Source of the DNA: Chromohalobacter nigrandesensis | GTDB taxonomy: Bacteria > Pseudomonadota > Gammaproteobacteria > Pseudomonadales > Halomonadaceae | DNA: 64,000 nt | Direction of reading: 5' to 3' | NCBI RefSeq assembly: GCF_023061285.1 | Contig: NZ_JAKGAM010000001.1 | Location: 62,001 to 126,000 of the forward strand | Shown: piece by piece, positions 14,094 to 22,430 of the stretch | Numbering within the stretch: position 1 is the stretch's first letter | How the letters are laid out: each line of letters opens with the position of its first letter | Program-made: the position numbers and the translations under genes | Notes under the pieces: generated by a model | What the model was told of the DNA's origin: nothing | What the model saw: only the letters and a program-made list of their open reading frames with translations | Database searches by the model: none

Positions 14094-14138
14094 ATGGGGT
14101 TGCAGAGGTCGCTGGTTCGAATCCAGTCGCTCCGACCA
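14094..14138 (+). other. attR core: 3' part of tRNA-Pro(GGG)
   Basis: 45 bases that reproduce the tRNA from the anticodon loop (ATGGGGT; anticodon GGG) through the 3' stem TGCAG, variable loop, T arm (GCTGG-TTCGAAT-CCAGT) and acceptor CGCTCCG-ACCA. The 5' half, including the partner CTGCA stem, is absent. It is therefore a truncated tRNA left by phage integration, and the intact tRNA-Pro should lie at the far left end of the prophage, outside the window. The GGG assignment rests on the loop and on the C1-G72 type acceptor. Confidence 0.85.
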
Positions 14139-14150
14139 AAAGATTGAAGA

Positions 14151-14190
14151 AAAACCGCCACTTATGGGTCAACCATAGTGGCGGTTTTTT
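14151..14190 (+). terminator. Terminator of the original tRNA-Pro transcript
   Basis: Stem CCGCCACTTATGG / CCATAGTGGCGG with one bulged T, then T6, 13 bases after the CCA end. It belonged to the tRNA before phage insertion and now follows the attR remnant. Confidence 0.85.
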
Positions 14191-14283
14191 GTTGCGTTGG
14201 CATTATGGTTGCGACTGCCGGGAACACTCGTCAGCATGACGAGTCCCACGTTTGGTCAGTGCAATTCCAGCGAGGTCCAACAC

Positions 14284-14487
14284 ATGCTGCATGACGCCAT
14301 TGAGATACGGAAAATCGCCGGCCCAGACGAGAACGACGTCCGCTATGAAGTCTACGATAGCGACACGGGGGTCAGTCTGGGGCTTTATCAAAGCATGGAA
14401 CATGCCGAAGCCGAGCGTCAGCGAATGAAAGCATCCGACAACGAAGTCAAGTCAGGCGAAAAGGACGACGACCCCAGCGTGGAATGA
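14284..14487 (+). CDS. Small conserved-looking acidic protein (67 aa)
   Basis: First chromosomal gene after the prophage. GAGG stands ~9 bases before ATG 14284, which is preferred to the longer upstream frame that would run back into the tRNA terminator. The sequence has a beta-strand pattern (YEVYDSDTGVSLGLYQSMEHAEAERQRMKA) followed by an acidic, Lys-rich tail. No family is recognised. An inverted repeat after its stop (14498-14523) closes the unit. Confidence 0.6.
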   Translation: MLHDAIEIRKIAGPDENDVRYEVYDSDTGVSLGLYQSMEHAEAERQRMKASDNEVKSGEKDDDPSVE

Positions 14488-14497
14488 CCACCGAAAA

Positions 14498-14523
14498 CGG
14501 CTTGGCACTGGCTGCCAAGCCGC
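14498..14523. terminator. Hairpin between convergent genes
   Basis: CGGCTTGGCA / TGCCAAGCCG around a CTGGC-type loop, ten bases after the stop at 14487. There is no clear T-run. It separates the rightward small gene from the leftward small membrane gene. Confidence 0.5.
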
Positions 14524-14587
14524 TTCGATTCGGTTGCAGGTACCAAAAAAGCTTCAGCGCCAAGCTGTCATGCAAAACGCCCCGCCT

Positions 14588-14722
14588 CTACCGATGACGC
14601 CATAGATCCCACCCGATTCCGCCGGCGATGCCAGCAATGACGCCCGCCAGCACACTACCCACCACCAACCACATGACCAGCCCGACCATAATGCCGAGCA
14701 GTGCTCCGGGTAGTTCCTTCAT
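14588..14722 (-). CDS. Small glycine-rich membrane protein (44 aa)
   Basis: A 44-codon ORF with a good ribosome-binding site (GGAG, five bases before the ATG at 14722). Residues 6-38 are almost entirely hydrophobic with many Gly residues (LLGIMVGLVMWLVVGSVLAG), so it is a one- or two-pass inner-membrane peptide of glycine-zipper type. It ends in a basic WRHR. It lies between the phage boundary genes and an exported protein on the same strand. Function unknown. Confidence 0.6.
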   Translation of the reverse strand: MKELPGALLGIMVGLVMWLVVGSVLAGVIAGIAGGIGWDLWRHR

Positions 14723-14798
14723 GGCATCTCCAAAAGTATTGAGTTACATAGGGCTGAGCGCATCCTGATGCACACAGGCCCATGCATCCCAGTATCGG

Positions 14799-15230
14799 TC
14801 ATGCCATCTTCTGCCACTCGATCAAGGCCGCTGCCACGGCATTAGGGTCCCATCCGCTGCGATGCAAACCCGACGACATGATAGCCGCCTGCGCGCCCTG
14901 ACGTGCCACGAACAAGCGATATCCCAGGTAATCGCCACGTTCGCAACGCGCATTGACCTGCCCGCAGACCACACGGTTGGACGGCCCGCCGACACGAGGG
15001 CCGACGGCACGAACATCGCGAAAGACCGCAGTGGCGGGATACTTGAGCAACTTCCTGACGCTCGCCTGGGCCAGGTACATTTCTTCATCGGTCGCCGACA
15101 TCCATTGCAAGTGATCGCGCGCGATCTGCGCCGTGATCGCCTCTGGCTTATCGGGGGGCTGCGCCGGCAGCGACGATGAATCGTCGAGCAAGCCGCCGCT
15201 GACGAGGAGCAAGATGCCCCAAAGTTTCAT
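14799..15230 (-). CDS. Exported protein of unknown function
   Basis: A 143-residue protein with an N-terminal signal sequence (MKLWGILLLVSGGLL, then a Ser/Pro-rich mature start). The mature part contains two Cys residues (VVCGQVNARCERG) that could form a disulphide and the segment KYPATAVFRDVRA, often seen in small periplasmic proteins. Its start overlaps the TetR-type regulator stop by four bases, so the two are probably co-transcribed. No known family assigned. Confidence 0.6.
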   Translation of the reverse strand: MKLWGILLLVSGGLLDDSSSLPAQPPDKPEAITAQIARDHLQWMSATDEEMYLAQASVRKLLKYPATAVFRDVRAVGPRVGGPSNRVVCGQVNARCERGDYLGYRLFVARQGAQAAIMSSGLHRSGWDPNAVAAALIEWQKMA

Positions 15231-15913
15231 GTTGTCTCCTTACTCTGGATATCTGGGGAGCGACGCTCGCTGTCGACGTCGGATGGCGGTCGAACGCCAC
15301 ATCCCTTGAGAATGACATGGCACAGAAAATCGGTGATCGCACGGTAATCGCTTTCCCCGAGCGCCGCCTGATCGGTAATGCCCAGTATCTGCGCCTCGAA
15401 ATCCGCATAGTGCTGGGTGGCCGACCAGATCAAGAAGATCAGCCACACCGGATCGACGGGGTCCATCAAGCCCTTTTCCGACCAGCGCTCAAAGACACGT
15501 GCCCGCGCGCGCACCCACTCGCGCAGTTCGCCGTGCAAGTATTCCTGTAGAAAAGGCGCGCCCTGAAGCACCTCGGCGGCAAACAACCGCGAACCTTGGG
15601 GGTGTTGCCGGGTCAGGCGCATCTTGCTGCGAATGAAGCCTTCCAGTACCTCGCCCGGATCATCGTTCTCGCCGATATCGTCGAGCATGGCGTTCCAGCG
15701 CGCCATCATACGCTCGAGCAGCGTCACGTACAGCTTGCGCTTGCTGCCTACATAATAAAGCACGTTGGATTTGGGCAGCCCAGCCGCTTCGGCGATGGCC
15801 TGCACGCTCGCGCCTCGATAACCATGGCACGCAAATACACGTTCAGCCGCCTCGAGAATCATGCTTTCATTGCGCGCCCGCGTTCCCGACTCGGGCGAAT
15901 TCATCGATGTCAT
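15227..15913 (-). CDS. RutR-like TetR-family regulator
   Basis: A 228-residue TetR-family protein. The N-terminal HTH is FACHGYRGASVQAIAEAAGLPKSNVLYYV (residues ~28-56, split), and the C-terminal domain resembles that of RutR (YFGS/YVGSK-type start, DPVDPVWLIFLIWSATQHYADF). RutR regulates pyrimidine and purine breakdown in Escherichia coli and responds to uracil or thymine. Here it diverges from xdhA, and the gap contains a near-consensus RutR site. I infer it controls the xanthine locus. ATG 15913 is preferred to the longer frame, and ATG 15904 is possible. Confidence 0.82.
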   Translation of the reverse strand: MTSMNSPESGTRARNESMILEAAERVFACHGYRGASVQAIAEAAGLPKSNVLYYVGSKRKLYVTLLERMMARWNAMLDDIGENDDPGEVLEGFIRSKMRLTRQHPQGSRLFAAEVLQGAPFLQEYLHGELREWVRARARVFERWSEKGLMDPVDPVWLIFLIWSATQHYADFEAQILGITDQAALGESDYRAITDFLCHVILKGCGVRPPSDVDSERRSPDIQSKETT

Positions 15914-16066
15914 GGCCGCTCTCTTCGTCTGCCGGTAAGGAAGTCTGCCCCAGCGAGCGTCACCAGTGCAACGCACACCAACGCCTGTTGCCCCGCTGCA
16001 TGGCGCTCGATCTGCGCGCGTCGGCAGACGACAAACAAGTGCAAAAGGGGCTTGTCATACGTGCCA

Positions 16067-16104
16067 TTTTGGTCAAGGCTTAACAGAGTTGACCAAATGG
16101 TCAT
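16067..16104. promoter_or_regulatory. RutR-type operator upstream of xdhA
   Basis: 16089-16104 reads TTGACCAAATGGTCAT, matching the known RutR box TTGACCA-N2-TGGTCAA at every defined position but the last. A second half-site (TTTTGGTCAA) ends at 16076. It lies ~44 bases upstream of the xdhA ATG and ~176 bases from the regulator start, within the divergent promoter region. Confidence 0.75.
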
Positions 16105-16147
16105 ATTGGCATGCGCGGTGCGCACCTCGGACCACAACGACAACCCG

Positions 16148-17602
16148 ATGGACACTCCGATGATCGAGTTTTATCTCAATGGCGAAGCGCAACGCTGCTC
16201 ATCGCTAGCGCCGGAGACCAGCATTCTGGAACTCTTGCGCAACGAATTGCAGCGAACCGGCACCAAGGAAGGCTGCGCCTCGGGCGATTGCGGCGCCTGC
16301 ACGGTCGCCATCGGCGAGCCCGACCGCGACGGCCACCTGCACTATCACAGCACCAATGCCTGCATCACCCCAGCCCATCAACTACAGGGGCGCCATCTCG
16401 TCACCGTCGAGGGGCTCGCGCGTGGCGACGCCTTGCATCCCGTCCAGGCGGCCATGGTCGAATGCCATGCCAGTCAGTGCGGTTTCTGTACCCCCGGCAT
16501 CGTCATGTCACTGTTCACGCTTCACGAGCGCCAGCGCCAGTCACCGATAGCGCTGGACGATGCCTGCCTTGAGGCAACGCTGGGCGGCAATCTATGCCGT
16601 TGCACGGGCTACCGGCCCATCCAGAAGGCCGCACGCCTCATGACCGACCAACCCGACGTGCGCCCGCCCTGGGCGGATGACCCAAGGTTCGACAACGATG
16701 TCGCGGCCTTGGAGAACACGCTCGAGACCACCGGCTATGCCATACCGAGCACATTGGAGACCTTGCACGCACTACGCCGTCAATATCCGGAGGCGCGCCT
16801 GGTGGCCGGCGCCACCGACCTGTGGCTCGAGGCCACACAACGGCTCGACGCCTTCGAGAACCTGATCGACGTCAGCCGCGTCGCCGAATTGCAGGCAATC
16901 GACGAGACACCCGACGGCTGGTGGATCGGCGCCAGCGTCACTTACGCGCGCCTCGAACCCCTGCTCGACGAGTTTTACCCCGCGTTCGCTCGGCTATTAC
17001 GGCGCCTGGGCTCCGCGCAGATCCGCAATCGCGGCACTCTGGGCGGCAACATCGCCAATGCCTCACCCATCGGCGACACGCCCCCGATATTGCTCGCGCT
17101 GGATGCCCACTTGGCGCTGGAAGGCCCCGATGGCGCCCGTAAACTGCCTCTGGAGGCCTTCTTTCTCGACTACAAGCGCACCGCCCTCGAGCCCGGTGAA
17201 TTCATCCGCGCCATCTTTCTGCCGCGCCCCGAAAGCGACCAGCATCTCGATGTCTGGAAACTCTCCAAGCGCCGCGAGGACGATATCTCGGCGGTGCTCG
17301 GCGCCTTTGCCTGGCGCGAGGAAAATGGCTGCCTGCACGATGTTCACCTGGCCTTCGGCGGCATGGATGCCACGCCACGACGCGCCCATGCCACCGAAGC
17401 CGCCCTGGAGGGACAAGCCCCCGATGTGGCGACAATCGATGCGGCTCGCCAAGCGCTTGAGCGCGACTTCAGTCCGCTCGATGACGTGCGTGGCTCCGCC
17501 GCCTACCGCCGGCTCGCGGCTGCCAACCTACTCGAACGCCTGCGCCTGACGATCGGCCACGACGCCGCCCAGGAGGTCTGCCTCGATGCGTACGCTCACT
17601 GA
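16148..17602 (+). CDS. xdhA: Xanthine dehydrogenase small subunit (2Fe-2S and FAD)
   Basis: A 484-residue subunit. A plant-type ferredoxin [2Fe-2S] site is formed by Cys43, Cys48, Cys51 and Cys72, and a second [2Fe-2S] site by Cys111, Cys114, Cys150 and Cys152 (CGFC and CRCTGYRP). Residues ~190-370 form the FAD-binding domain (VAGATDLWLE; RNRGTLGGNIANASPIGD), followed by the CO-dehydrogenase flavoprotein C-terminal domain. It passes electrons from the molybdenum site to NAD. ATG 16148 is chosen since the preceding ~180 codons are upstream regulatory DNA. xdhB starts 17 bases before its stop. Confidence 0.95.
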   Translation: MDTPMIEFYLNGEAQRCSSLAPETSILELLRNELQRTGTKEGCASGDCGACTVAIGEPDRDGHLHYHSTNACITPAHQLQGRHLVTVEGLARGDALHPVQAAMVECHASQCGFCTPGIVMSLFTLHERQRQSPIALDDACLEATLGGNLCRCTGYRPIQKAARLMTDQPDVRPPWADDPRFDNDVAALENTLETTGYAIPSTLETLHALRRQYPEARLVAGATDLWLEATQRLDAFENLIDVSRVAELQAIDETPDGWWIGASVTYARLEPLLDEFYPAFARLLRRLGSAQIRNRGTLGGNIANASPIGDTPPILLALDAHLALEGPDGARKLPLEAFFLDYKRTALEPGEFIRAIFLPRPESDQHLDVWKLSKRREDDISAVLGAFAWREENGCLHDVHLAFGGMDATPRRAHATEAALEGQAPDVATIDAARQALERDFSPLDDVRGSAAYRRLAAANLLERLRLTIGHDAAQEVCLDAYAH

Positions 17603-20006
17603 TCTCTCACGCCCGACGGCCGGCCCGGAAACACCCGACCGCCCCGCAGCACAGGCGGACGCTCGGCATGCCCCCGCGCATGACAGCGCCATCCTGCATG
17701 TCACCGGCCGCGCGCGATATCTCGACGATCAACCCGCGCCCGCGGATGCGCTGCACGTCGCCGTAGGACTGAGCCCGTCCGCACGCGGCAGGATTACACA
17801 GATGAATCTCGACGCGGTACGCCGTGCCCCCGGCGTCGTCGACGTCATCACCGTCGTCGATATCCCCGGCAAGACCGACGTCGGCCCTGTGTTTCCGGGG
17901 GACCCACTACTCGCCGATGCCGAGGTGCGCTATGTCGGGCAGCCGCTGTTTGCAGTGGCCGCCACCGATTTCAAGGCAGCCCGCCGCGCCGTGACACTTG
18001 CCGAGGTCGAGATCGATGCTCAGCCCGCACGACTCGACGCCGTTGCGGCCGCCGAGGCCGAGGAATGGGTCCGCCCCCCGCATGTTCAGCAAAGCGGCGA
18101 CTGGCAACAGGCGCTTTCCGATGCCACTCACGTGCTCGAGGCCGAACAATTCGTCGGTGGGCAGGAGCACTTCTACCTCGAGGGGCAAGCCTGTCTGGCG
18201 CTGCCCAACGAGGACGACGGCGTCATTGTGCATACCTCCAGCCAGCATCCCAGTGAAGTACAGAAACTCATTGCCGAAGTGCTGGGCGTAGCATTTCATG
18301 CCGTGACCGTGGAAGTGCGTCGCATGGGCGGCGGCTTCGGCGGCAAGGAAACCCAGGCCGCACCGTGGGCGTGCCTGGCCGCGCTGCTGGCCCGCCGTAC
18401 CGGGCGCGCCATTCGCCTGCGCCTGCCGCGCGGCGATGACATGCGCGCCACCGGCAAGCGCCACCCCTTTCATAACCGCTATCGGTTGGGGTACGACGCC
18501 CAGGGTATATTGCTGGGAGGCGAGATCACCACCATCGGCGACTGCGGCCACTCGCCGGACTTGTCCGAAGCCATCGTCGACCGTGCCATGTTCCATGCCG
18601 ATAACGCCTACTCGCTGGGTGACGCCCGGGTCACCGGGATTCCCGCGCGCACGCACAATCCGTCCAATACCGCTTTTCGCGGCTTCGGCGGCCCCCAGGG
18701 CATGATGATCGTCGAGCGCGCCATGGACGATATCGCGCGACATCTGGGCGAAGACCCGCTGACGATCCGCAAGCGCAACCTCTATCGCCCCGGCCGAGAC
18801 GTCACCCATTACGGACAACACGTCGAACAGACCGCACTGCTGCACGAGATCGTCTCGCGGCTCGAAACCGACAGCGACTACTGGGCACGACGCGACGCCA
18901 TTCGCGCCTACAACGCGCAGAGTTCGGTCCTCAAGAAGGGGCTGGCGCTGACCCCGGTGAAATTCGGCATTTCGTTCACCGCCAAGCACCTCAATCAGGC
19001 TGGCGCGTTATTACACGTCTACACCGACGGCAGCGTGATGATCAATCACGGCGGCACCGAGATGGGCCAGGGGCTGCACACCAAAGTCGGGCAAGTCGTC
19101 GCCCGCGAACTGGGGCTCGACAACAGCGCCGTGCGCATTTCCGCCACGCGCACCGACAAGGTGCCCAACACCTCGCCGACCGCCGCCTCCAGCGGCGCCG
19201 ATCTCAACGGCATGGCGGCCCGCAACGCGGCCATCCAGGTTCGCGAACGGCTTTTCGATTTCGCCGCTGAACACTTTTTTCAAGATCAGCAGTTCGATCG
19301 CGAAGGCATGCGTCTCGAAAACGGCGAACTGGTCGCCGGTAGTAGCGAGAGCGGCGAGAACGAACGTCGAATCGCCTGGGGCGAGCTCATCCAGGCCGCT
19401 TATCTGGGACGCGTGTCGCTCTCGGCGACGGGGTTCTATGCCACGCCGTTGATTCATTACGACCGCGCCGCCGGTCAGGGGCGCCCCTTCTACTACTACG
19501 CCCATGGCGCGGCGGTGTCGGAGGTCGTCGTCGATACCCTGAGCGGCGAATATCGCGTCACTCGCGTGGACATCCTGCACGACGTCGGCGACTCGCTGAA
19601 CCCGGCGATCGACACGGGCCAGGTCGAAGGCGGGTTCATTCAGGGCATGGGCTGGCTAACCAGCGAGGAGCTCAAGTGGGACGCCACCGGTCGCCTGCTG
19701 AGCGACGGGCCGGCGACCTACAAGATCCCCACTATCGGCGATACACCGCCCGACTTTCGCGTCTCACTGCTCGAGGGGCACCCCAATTCGCAGGCCAGTC
19801 TGTACCGTTCCAAGGCGGTGGGCGAGCCCCCCTTCATGCTGGCGATCTCGGTGTGGTCAGCACTACGCGACGCACTGGCGAGCCTCGCCGATTATCGCGT
19901 CAGCCCCGCCCTGGATACGCCGGCCACGCCGGAGCGCGTGCTCTTCGCCGCGCAGGCTTTGCGCCAAGCTCCTGAAACGAAGACGCCAGCGGAGACGACG
20001 CGATGA
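17586..20006 (+). CDS. xdhB: Xanthine dehydrogenase molybdopterin subunit
   Basis: An 806-residue large subunit of the xanthine oxidase family. It hydroxylates hypoxanthine and xanthine to urate at a Mo-pterin site. Diagnostic segments are VRRMGGGFGGKE, NTAFRGFGGPQGM, HGGTEMGQGLHTK and the catalytic Glu in KAVGEPPFMLAISV near residue ~748. Length matches bacterial XdhB. AGGAGG stands a few bases ahead of the ATG, and the gene overlaps xdhA by 17 bases and xdhC by four, so the three subunits are co-translated. Confidence 0.95.
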   Translation: MRTLTDLSRPTAGPETPDRPAAQADARHAPAHDSAILHVTGRARYLDDQPAPADALHVAVGLSPSARGRITQMNLDAVRRAPGVVDVITVVDIPGKTDVGPVFPGDPLLADAEVRYVGQPLFAVAATDFKAARRAVTLAEVEIDAQPARLDAVAAAEAEEWVRPPHVQQSGDWQQALSDATHVLEAEQFVGGQEHFYLEGQACLALPNEDDGVIVHTSSQHPSEVQKLIAEVLGVAFHAVTVEVRRMGGGFGGKETQAAPWACLAALLARRTGRAIRLRLPRGDDMRATGKRHPFHNRYRLGYDAQGILLGGEITTIGDCGHSPDLSEAIVDRAMFHADNAYSLGDARVTGIPARTHNPSNTAFRGFGGPQGMMIVERAMDDIARHLGEDPLTIRKRNLYRPGRDVTHYGQHVEQTALLHEIVSRLETDSDYWARRDAIRAYNAQSSVLKKGLALTPVKFGISFTAKHLNQAGALLHVYTDGSVMINHGGTEMGQGLHTKVGQVVARELGLDNSAVRISATRTDKVPNTSPTAASSGADLNGMAARNAAIQVRERLFDFAAEHFFQDQQFDREGMRLENGELVAGSSESGENERRIAWGELIQAAYLGRVSLSATGFYATPLIHYDRAAGQGRPFYYYAHGAAVSEVVVDTLSGEYRVTRVDILHDVGDSLNPAIDTGQVEGGFIQGMGWLTSEELKWDATGRLLSDGPATYKIPTIGDTPPDFRVSLLEGHPNSQASLYRSKAVGEPPFMLAISVWSALRDALASLADYRVSPALDTPATPERVLFAAQALRQAPETKTPAETTR

Positions 20007-20881
20007 ATCCCGAGACCTGGCACAGCGCCCTGCACCGTCTGCAGGTCGAGGCCGCACCTCACGTGCTGATCAGCGTGGTCGGTGCCGAAGGCTCCACACC
20101 GCGCGAGCCCGGTGCCAAGATGGTGGTGACCGCCGAGACCAGCCACGATACGCTCGGCGGTGGTCGCTTCGAGTACCAGGCCATCGCCTGCGCACGCGAC
20201 ATGCTCGCCGCCAGCGCGCGTGGCGAGCAGACGACCACGCCACGTCTCGAAGCCTTTCCCCTGGGCGGCCGCAGCGGGCAGTGTTGCGGCGGTCATGTCA
20301 GCTTGCTGTTCGAGTGCTTCGCGGGCGCCGAGCAGCACATCGCCATATTCGGTGCCGGCCACGTCGCCCAGGCACTCGTGCCCTTGCTGACCCCCCTTGG
20401 CTGGCGGATACATTGGTTCGACAGCCGTGCCGACGCCTTCGCAGCACTCGCGCCCTCGCCGCGCGTCGATTGCCAACACCTCGACGAGAGCGCCATCGCG
20501 TCGGCCATTGAGAGGGCCCTGGAAAACCTGCCGCACGCTGTCCATGCGCTCGTCATGACCCATGATCACACTCAGGACCGCCGCCTCATCGACGCCCTGC
20601 TCGGCCATGACGGCGTGGCCTCCATCGGCTTGATCGGCTCGCAAAGCAAGTGGGCGAGTTTTCAGCGTCCCTTGGGCGAGGCCGGGCACGACGCGACCGC
20701 TTTGGCCCGGGTACGCTGCCCGATCGGCATCCCCGGTGCGGGCGGCAAGCGGCCCTATGAGATCGCGTTGGCCATCGCCGCCGAATTACTGACCTTTGCC
20801 CCGGCCGAGACCCAAGCGTCACAGCGCGGCGTGACGCCCACCACCTGGCGCCAGACGACCGGCCAAGGTGTGCACCTCTGA
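20003..20881 (+). CDS. xdhC: Xanthine dehydrogenase accessory protein XdhC
   Basis: A 292-residue XdhC protein, which sulphurates and inserts the molybdenum cofactor into XdhB. The N-terminal XdhC/CoxI domain carries STPREPGAKMVV and GGRSGQCCGGHV. The C-terminal Rossmann-type domain has IFGAGHVAQALVPLL and IGLIGSQSKWASF, and ends with GIPGAGGKRPYEIALAIAAEL. It overlaps xdhB by four bases. guaD follows after a short gap on the same strand. Confidence 0.93.
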   Translation: MNPETWHSALHRLQVEAAPHVLISVVGAEGSTPREPGAKMVVTAETSHDTLGGGRFEYQAIACARDMLAASARGEQTTTPRLEAFPLGGRSGQCCGGHVSLLFECFAGAEQHIAIFGAGHVAQALVPLLTPLGWRIHWFDSRADAFAALAPSPRVDCQHLDESAIASAIERALENLPHAVHALVMTHDHTQDRRLIDALLGHDGVASIGLIGSQSKWASFQRPLGEAGHDATALARVRCPIGIPGAGGKRPYEIALAIAAELLTFAPAETQASQRGVTPTTWRQTTGQGVHL

Positions 20882-20933
20882 GGCCGATAGCAGAGCACCG
20901 TTTTCGTCATTTTCTATCTACAAGAGCGTTTCC

Positions 20934-22292
20934 ATGACTCACTCCCGACTGCTACGCGGCGCCGTGCTGACCTTCGATGCCGATCCCGGCGAAGCGCCCA
21001 CCCCGGAAGCCGATAGCCTGCGCTATTGGGAAGATGGCGCCGTGTGGGTGGAAGGTGGCCGCATTCGCGCCGTCGACGACTTTTCCGTCCTCGCCCCGCA
21101 TGTCCCCGAGGAAATCGCGGTCGTCGACTACCGCGGCAAGCTGATCATGCCCGGCTTCATCGACAGCCATGTCCATTATTCACAGCTCGACATCATCGCC
21201 TCGTTCGGCCGCGAACTGCTCGACTGGCTCAACGACTACACCTTCCCCGCTGAATGCCGTTTCGCCGAACGCGCCCATGCCGCAGACGTCGCCGAGCGCT
21301 TCCTCGACGAGATGCTGCGTGGCGGCACCACCACCGCCCAGGTCTTCTGCACCTCTCACCCTGGCTCGGTAGATAGCATCTTCAGTGCCGCCGGCAAGCG
21401 CCGGCTGCGCCTGCTGGCGGGCAAGGTACTGATGGACCGCCACGCCCCGGAGGCACTCACCGACACCGCCACCGGTGGCATCCGCGACAGCGAGCGGCTC
21501 ATCGCCGACTGGCACGGTAAGGATCGTCTGGCCTATTCGCTGACGCCGCGTTTCGCCCCGACATCGAGTCGCGAACAACTCGATGCCGTGGGGGGCGTGC
21601 TGCGCAACGACCCAAGCCTGTACCTGCAAAGCCATCTCTCGGAGAACCGAGGCGAACTCGACTGGGTCGCTGAACTGTTCCCCGAATGTCGGGACTACCT
21701 TGCCGTCTACGAACGTTATGGGCTGGTCGGCCCGCGCAGCACCTACGCGCACGGCATTCATCTCTCCGAGGACGAGCGCGCGCGGCTCGCCGATGCCGGC
21801 GCCAATATCGCCTTCTCGCCGACGTCCAACCTGTTTCTGGGCAGCGGGCTCTTCGATCGCCTCGCCACCCGTGACGCCGGCGTCGTCACCTCGCTGGCCA
21901 GTGACGTGGGCGCCGGCACCGGGCTATGCGGCCTGACGACGTTACAAGGCGCCTATCAAGTCGGCGCCTTGCTTGGGCAGCCGTTGACCGCCTGGCAGGG
22001 GCTTTATCGGCTCACGCTGGGCAATGCTCGGGCGCTGCACCTCGATCACTGCATCGGTCGCGTACAAGCGGGGCACGAAGCCGACCTGGTGGTGCTGGAT
22101 ATGGCCGCCACACCGTTGCTGGCGCGTCGCACCCAAGTGGCCGAATCACTCGGCGAGCGGCTCTTCGCGCTGATGATGCTGGGTGATGACCGCTGCGTGT
22201 ACGCCACCTGGGCCGATGGCGACCTAGTGCACCAACGCGATGCACGCGATCACCGTGGAGCACCAATGGAGCGCGCAGCCGCACATTCATGA
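20934..22292 (+). CDS. guaD: Guanine deaminase
   Basis: A 452-residue amidohydrolase converting guanine to xanthine, the substrate of XdhABC. Metal and catalytic residues are visible in GFIDSHVHYSQ, in the Glu of LSENRGE, in YAHGIHL, and in SDVGAGTG. The segment LLDWLNDYTFPAECRF is typical of bacterial and mammalian-type guanine deaminase. ATG 20934 follows a 52-base gap from xdhC. The longer frame from 20868 overlaps xdhC and is less likely. It forms part of the xdh operon. Confidence 0.93.
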   Translation: MTHSRLLRGAVLTFDADPGEAPTPEADSLRYWEDGAVWVEGGRIRAVDDFSVLAPHVPEEIAVVDYRGKLIMPGFIDSHVHYSQLDIIASFGRELLDWLNDYTFPAECRFAERAHAADVAERFLDEMLRGGTTTAQVFCTSHPGSVDSIFSAAGKRRLRLLAGKVLMDRHAPEALTDTATGGIRDSERLIADWHGKDRLAYSLTPRFAPTSSREQLDAVGGVLRNDPSLYLQSHLSENRGELDWVAELFPECRDYLAVYERYGLVGPRSTYAHGIHLSEDERARLADAGANIAFSPTSNLFLGSGLFDRLATRDAGVVTSLASDVGAGTGLCGLTTLQGAYQVGALLGQPLTAWQGLYRLTLGNARALHLDHCIGRVQAGHEADLVVLDMAATPLLARRTQVAESLGERLFALMMLGDDRCVYATWADGDLVHQRDARDHRGAPMERAAAHS

Positions 22293-22384
22293 AGCATCGA
22301 TCCTCGCCAGCGCCCAGACATGCGGCGAGCCTGGCGATGACACACACTTGGCACTCCTATTGCTTATGCATTGCAGCATGATTT

Positions 22385-22392
22385 TGTATACA
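22385..22392. promoter_or_regulatory. Small palindrome TGTATACA before the permease gene
   Basis: Perfect 8-bp palindrome 38 bases before the permease start, in the 138-base gap after guaD. It could be a GntR-type operator half-core or overlap a -10 element (TATACA). Too short to be decisive. Confidence 0.2.
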
Positions 22393-22430
22393 TAAAGTCC
22401 GCCGCACGATCGGGCACAAGGAGCCAAGCC

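Larger units (their letters stand above)
1..14138. mobile_element. Prophage, right-hand portion (partial)
   Basis: Prophage segment bounded on the right by a tyrosine integrase and a tRNA 3' fragment (attR). The left end lies outside the window. Contents run from a leftward replication operon, through the immunity region (Cro-like and CI-like repressors), to a rightward operon with recombination and modification functions. No head, tail or lysis genes are visible, so those must lie further left or be absent. The gene order and the short overlapping phage ORFs differ sharply from the chromosomal genes beyond 14.2 kb. Whether the prophage is intact cannot be judged from this window. Confidence 0.93.

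Noticed and set aside
15596-16147. Upstream extension of the xdhA frame
   Set aside because: Runs antisense through the TetR-type regulator and the RutR operator. The [2Fe-2S] domain starts right after ATG 16148.
17907-18989. 360-codon frame antisense to xdhB
   Set aside because: High-GC shadow frame. xdhB is complete and carries all family motifs.
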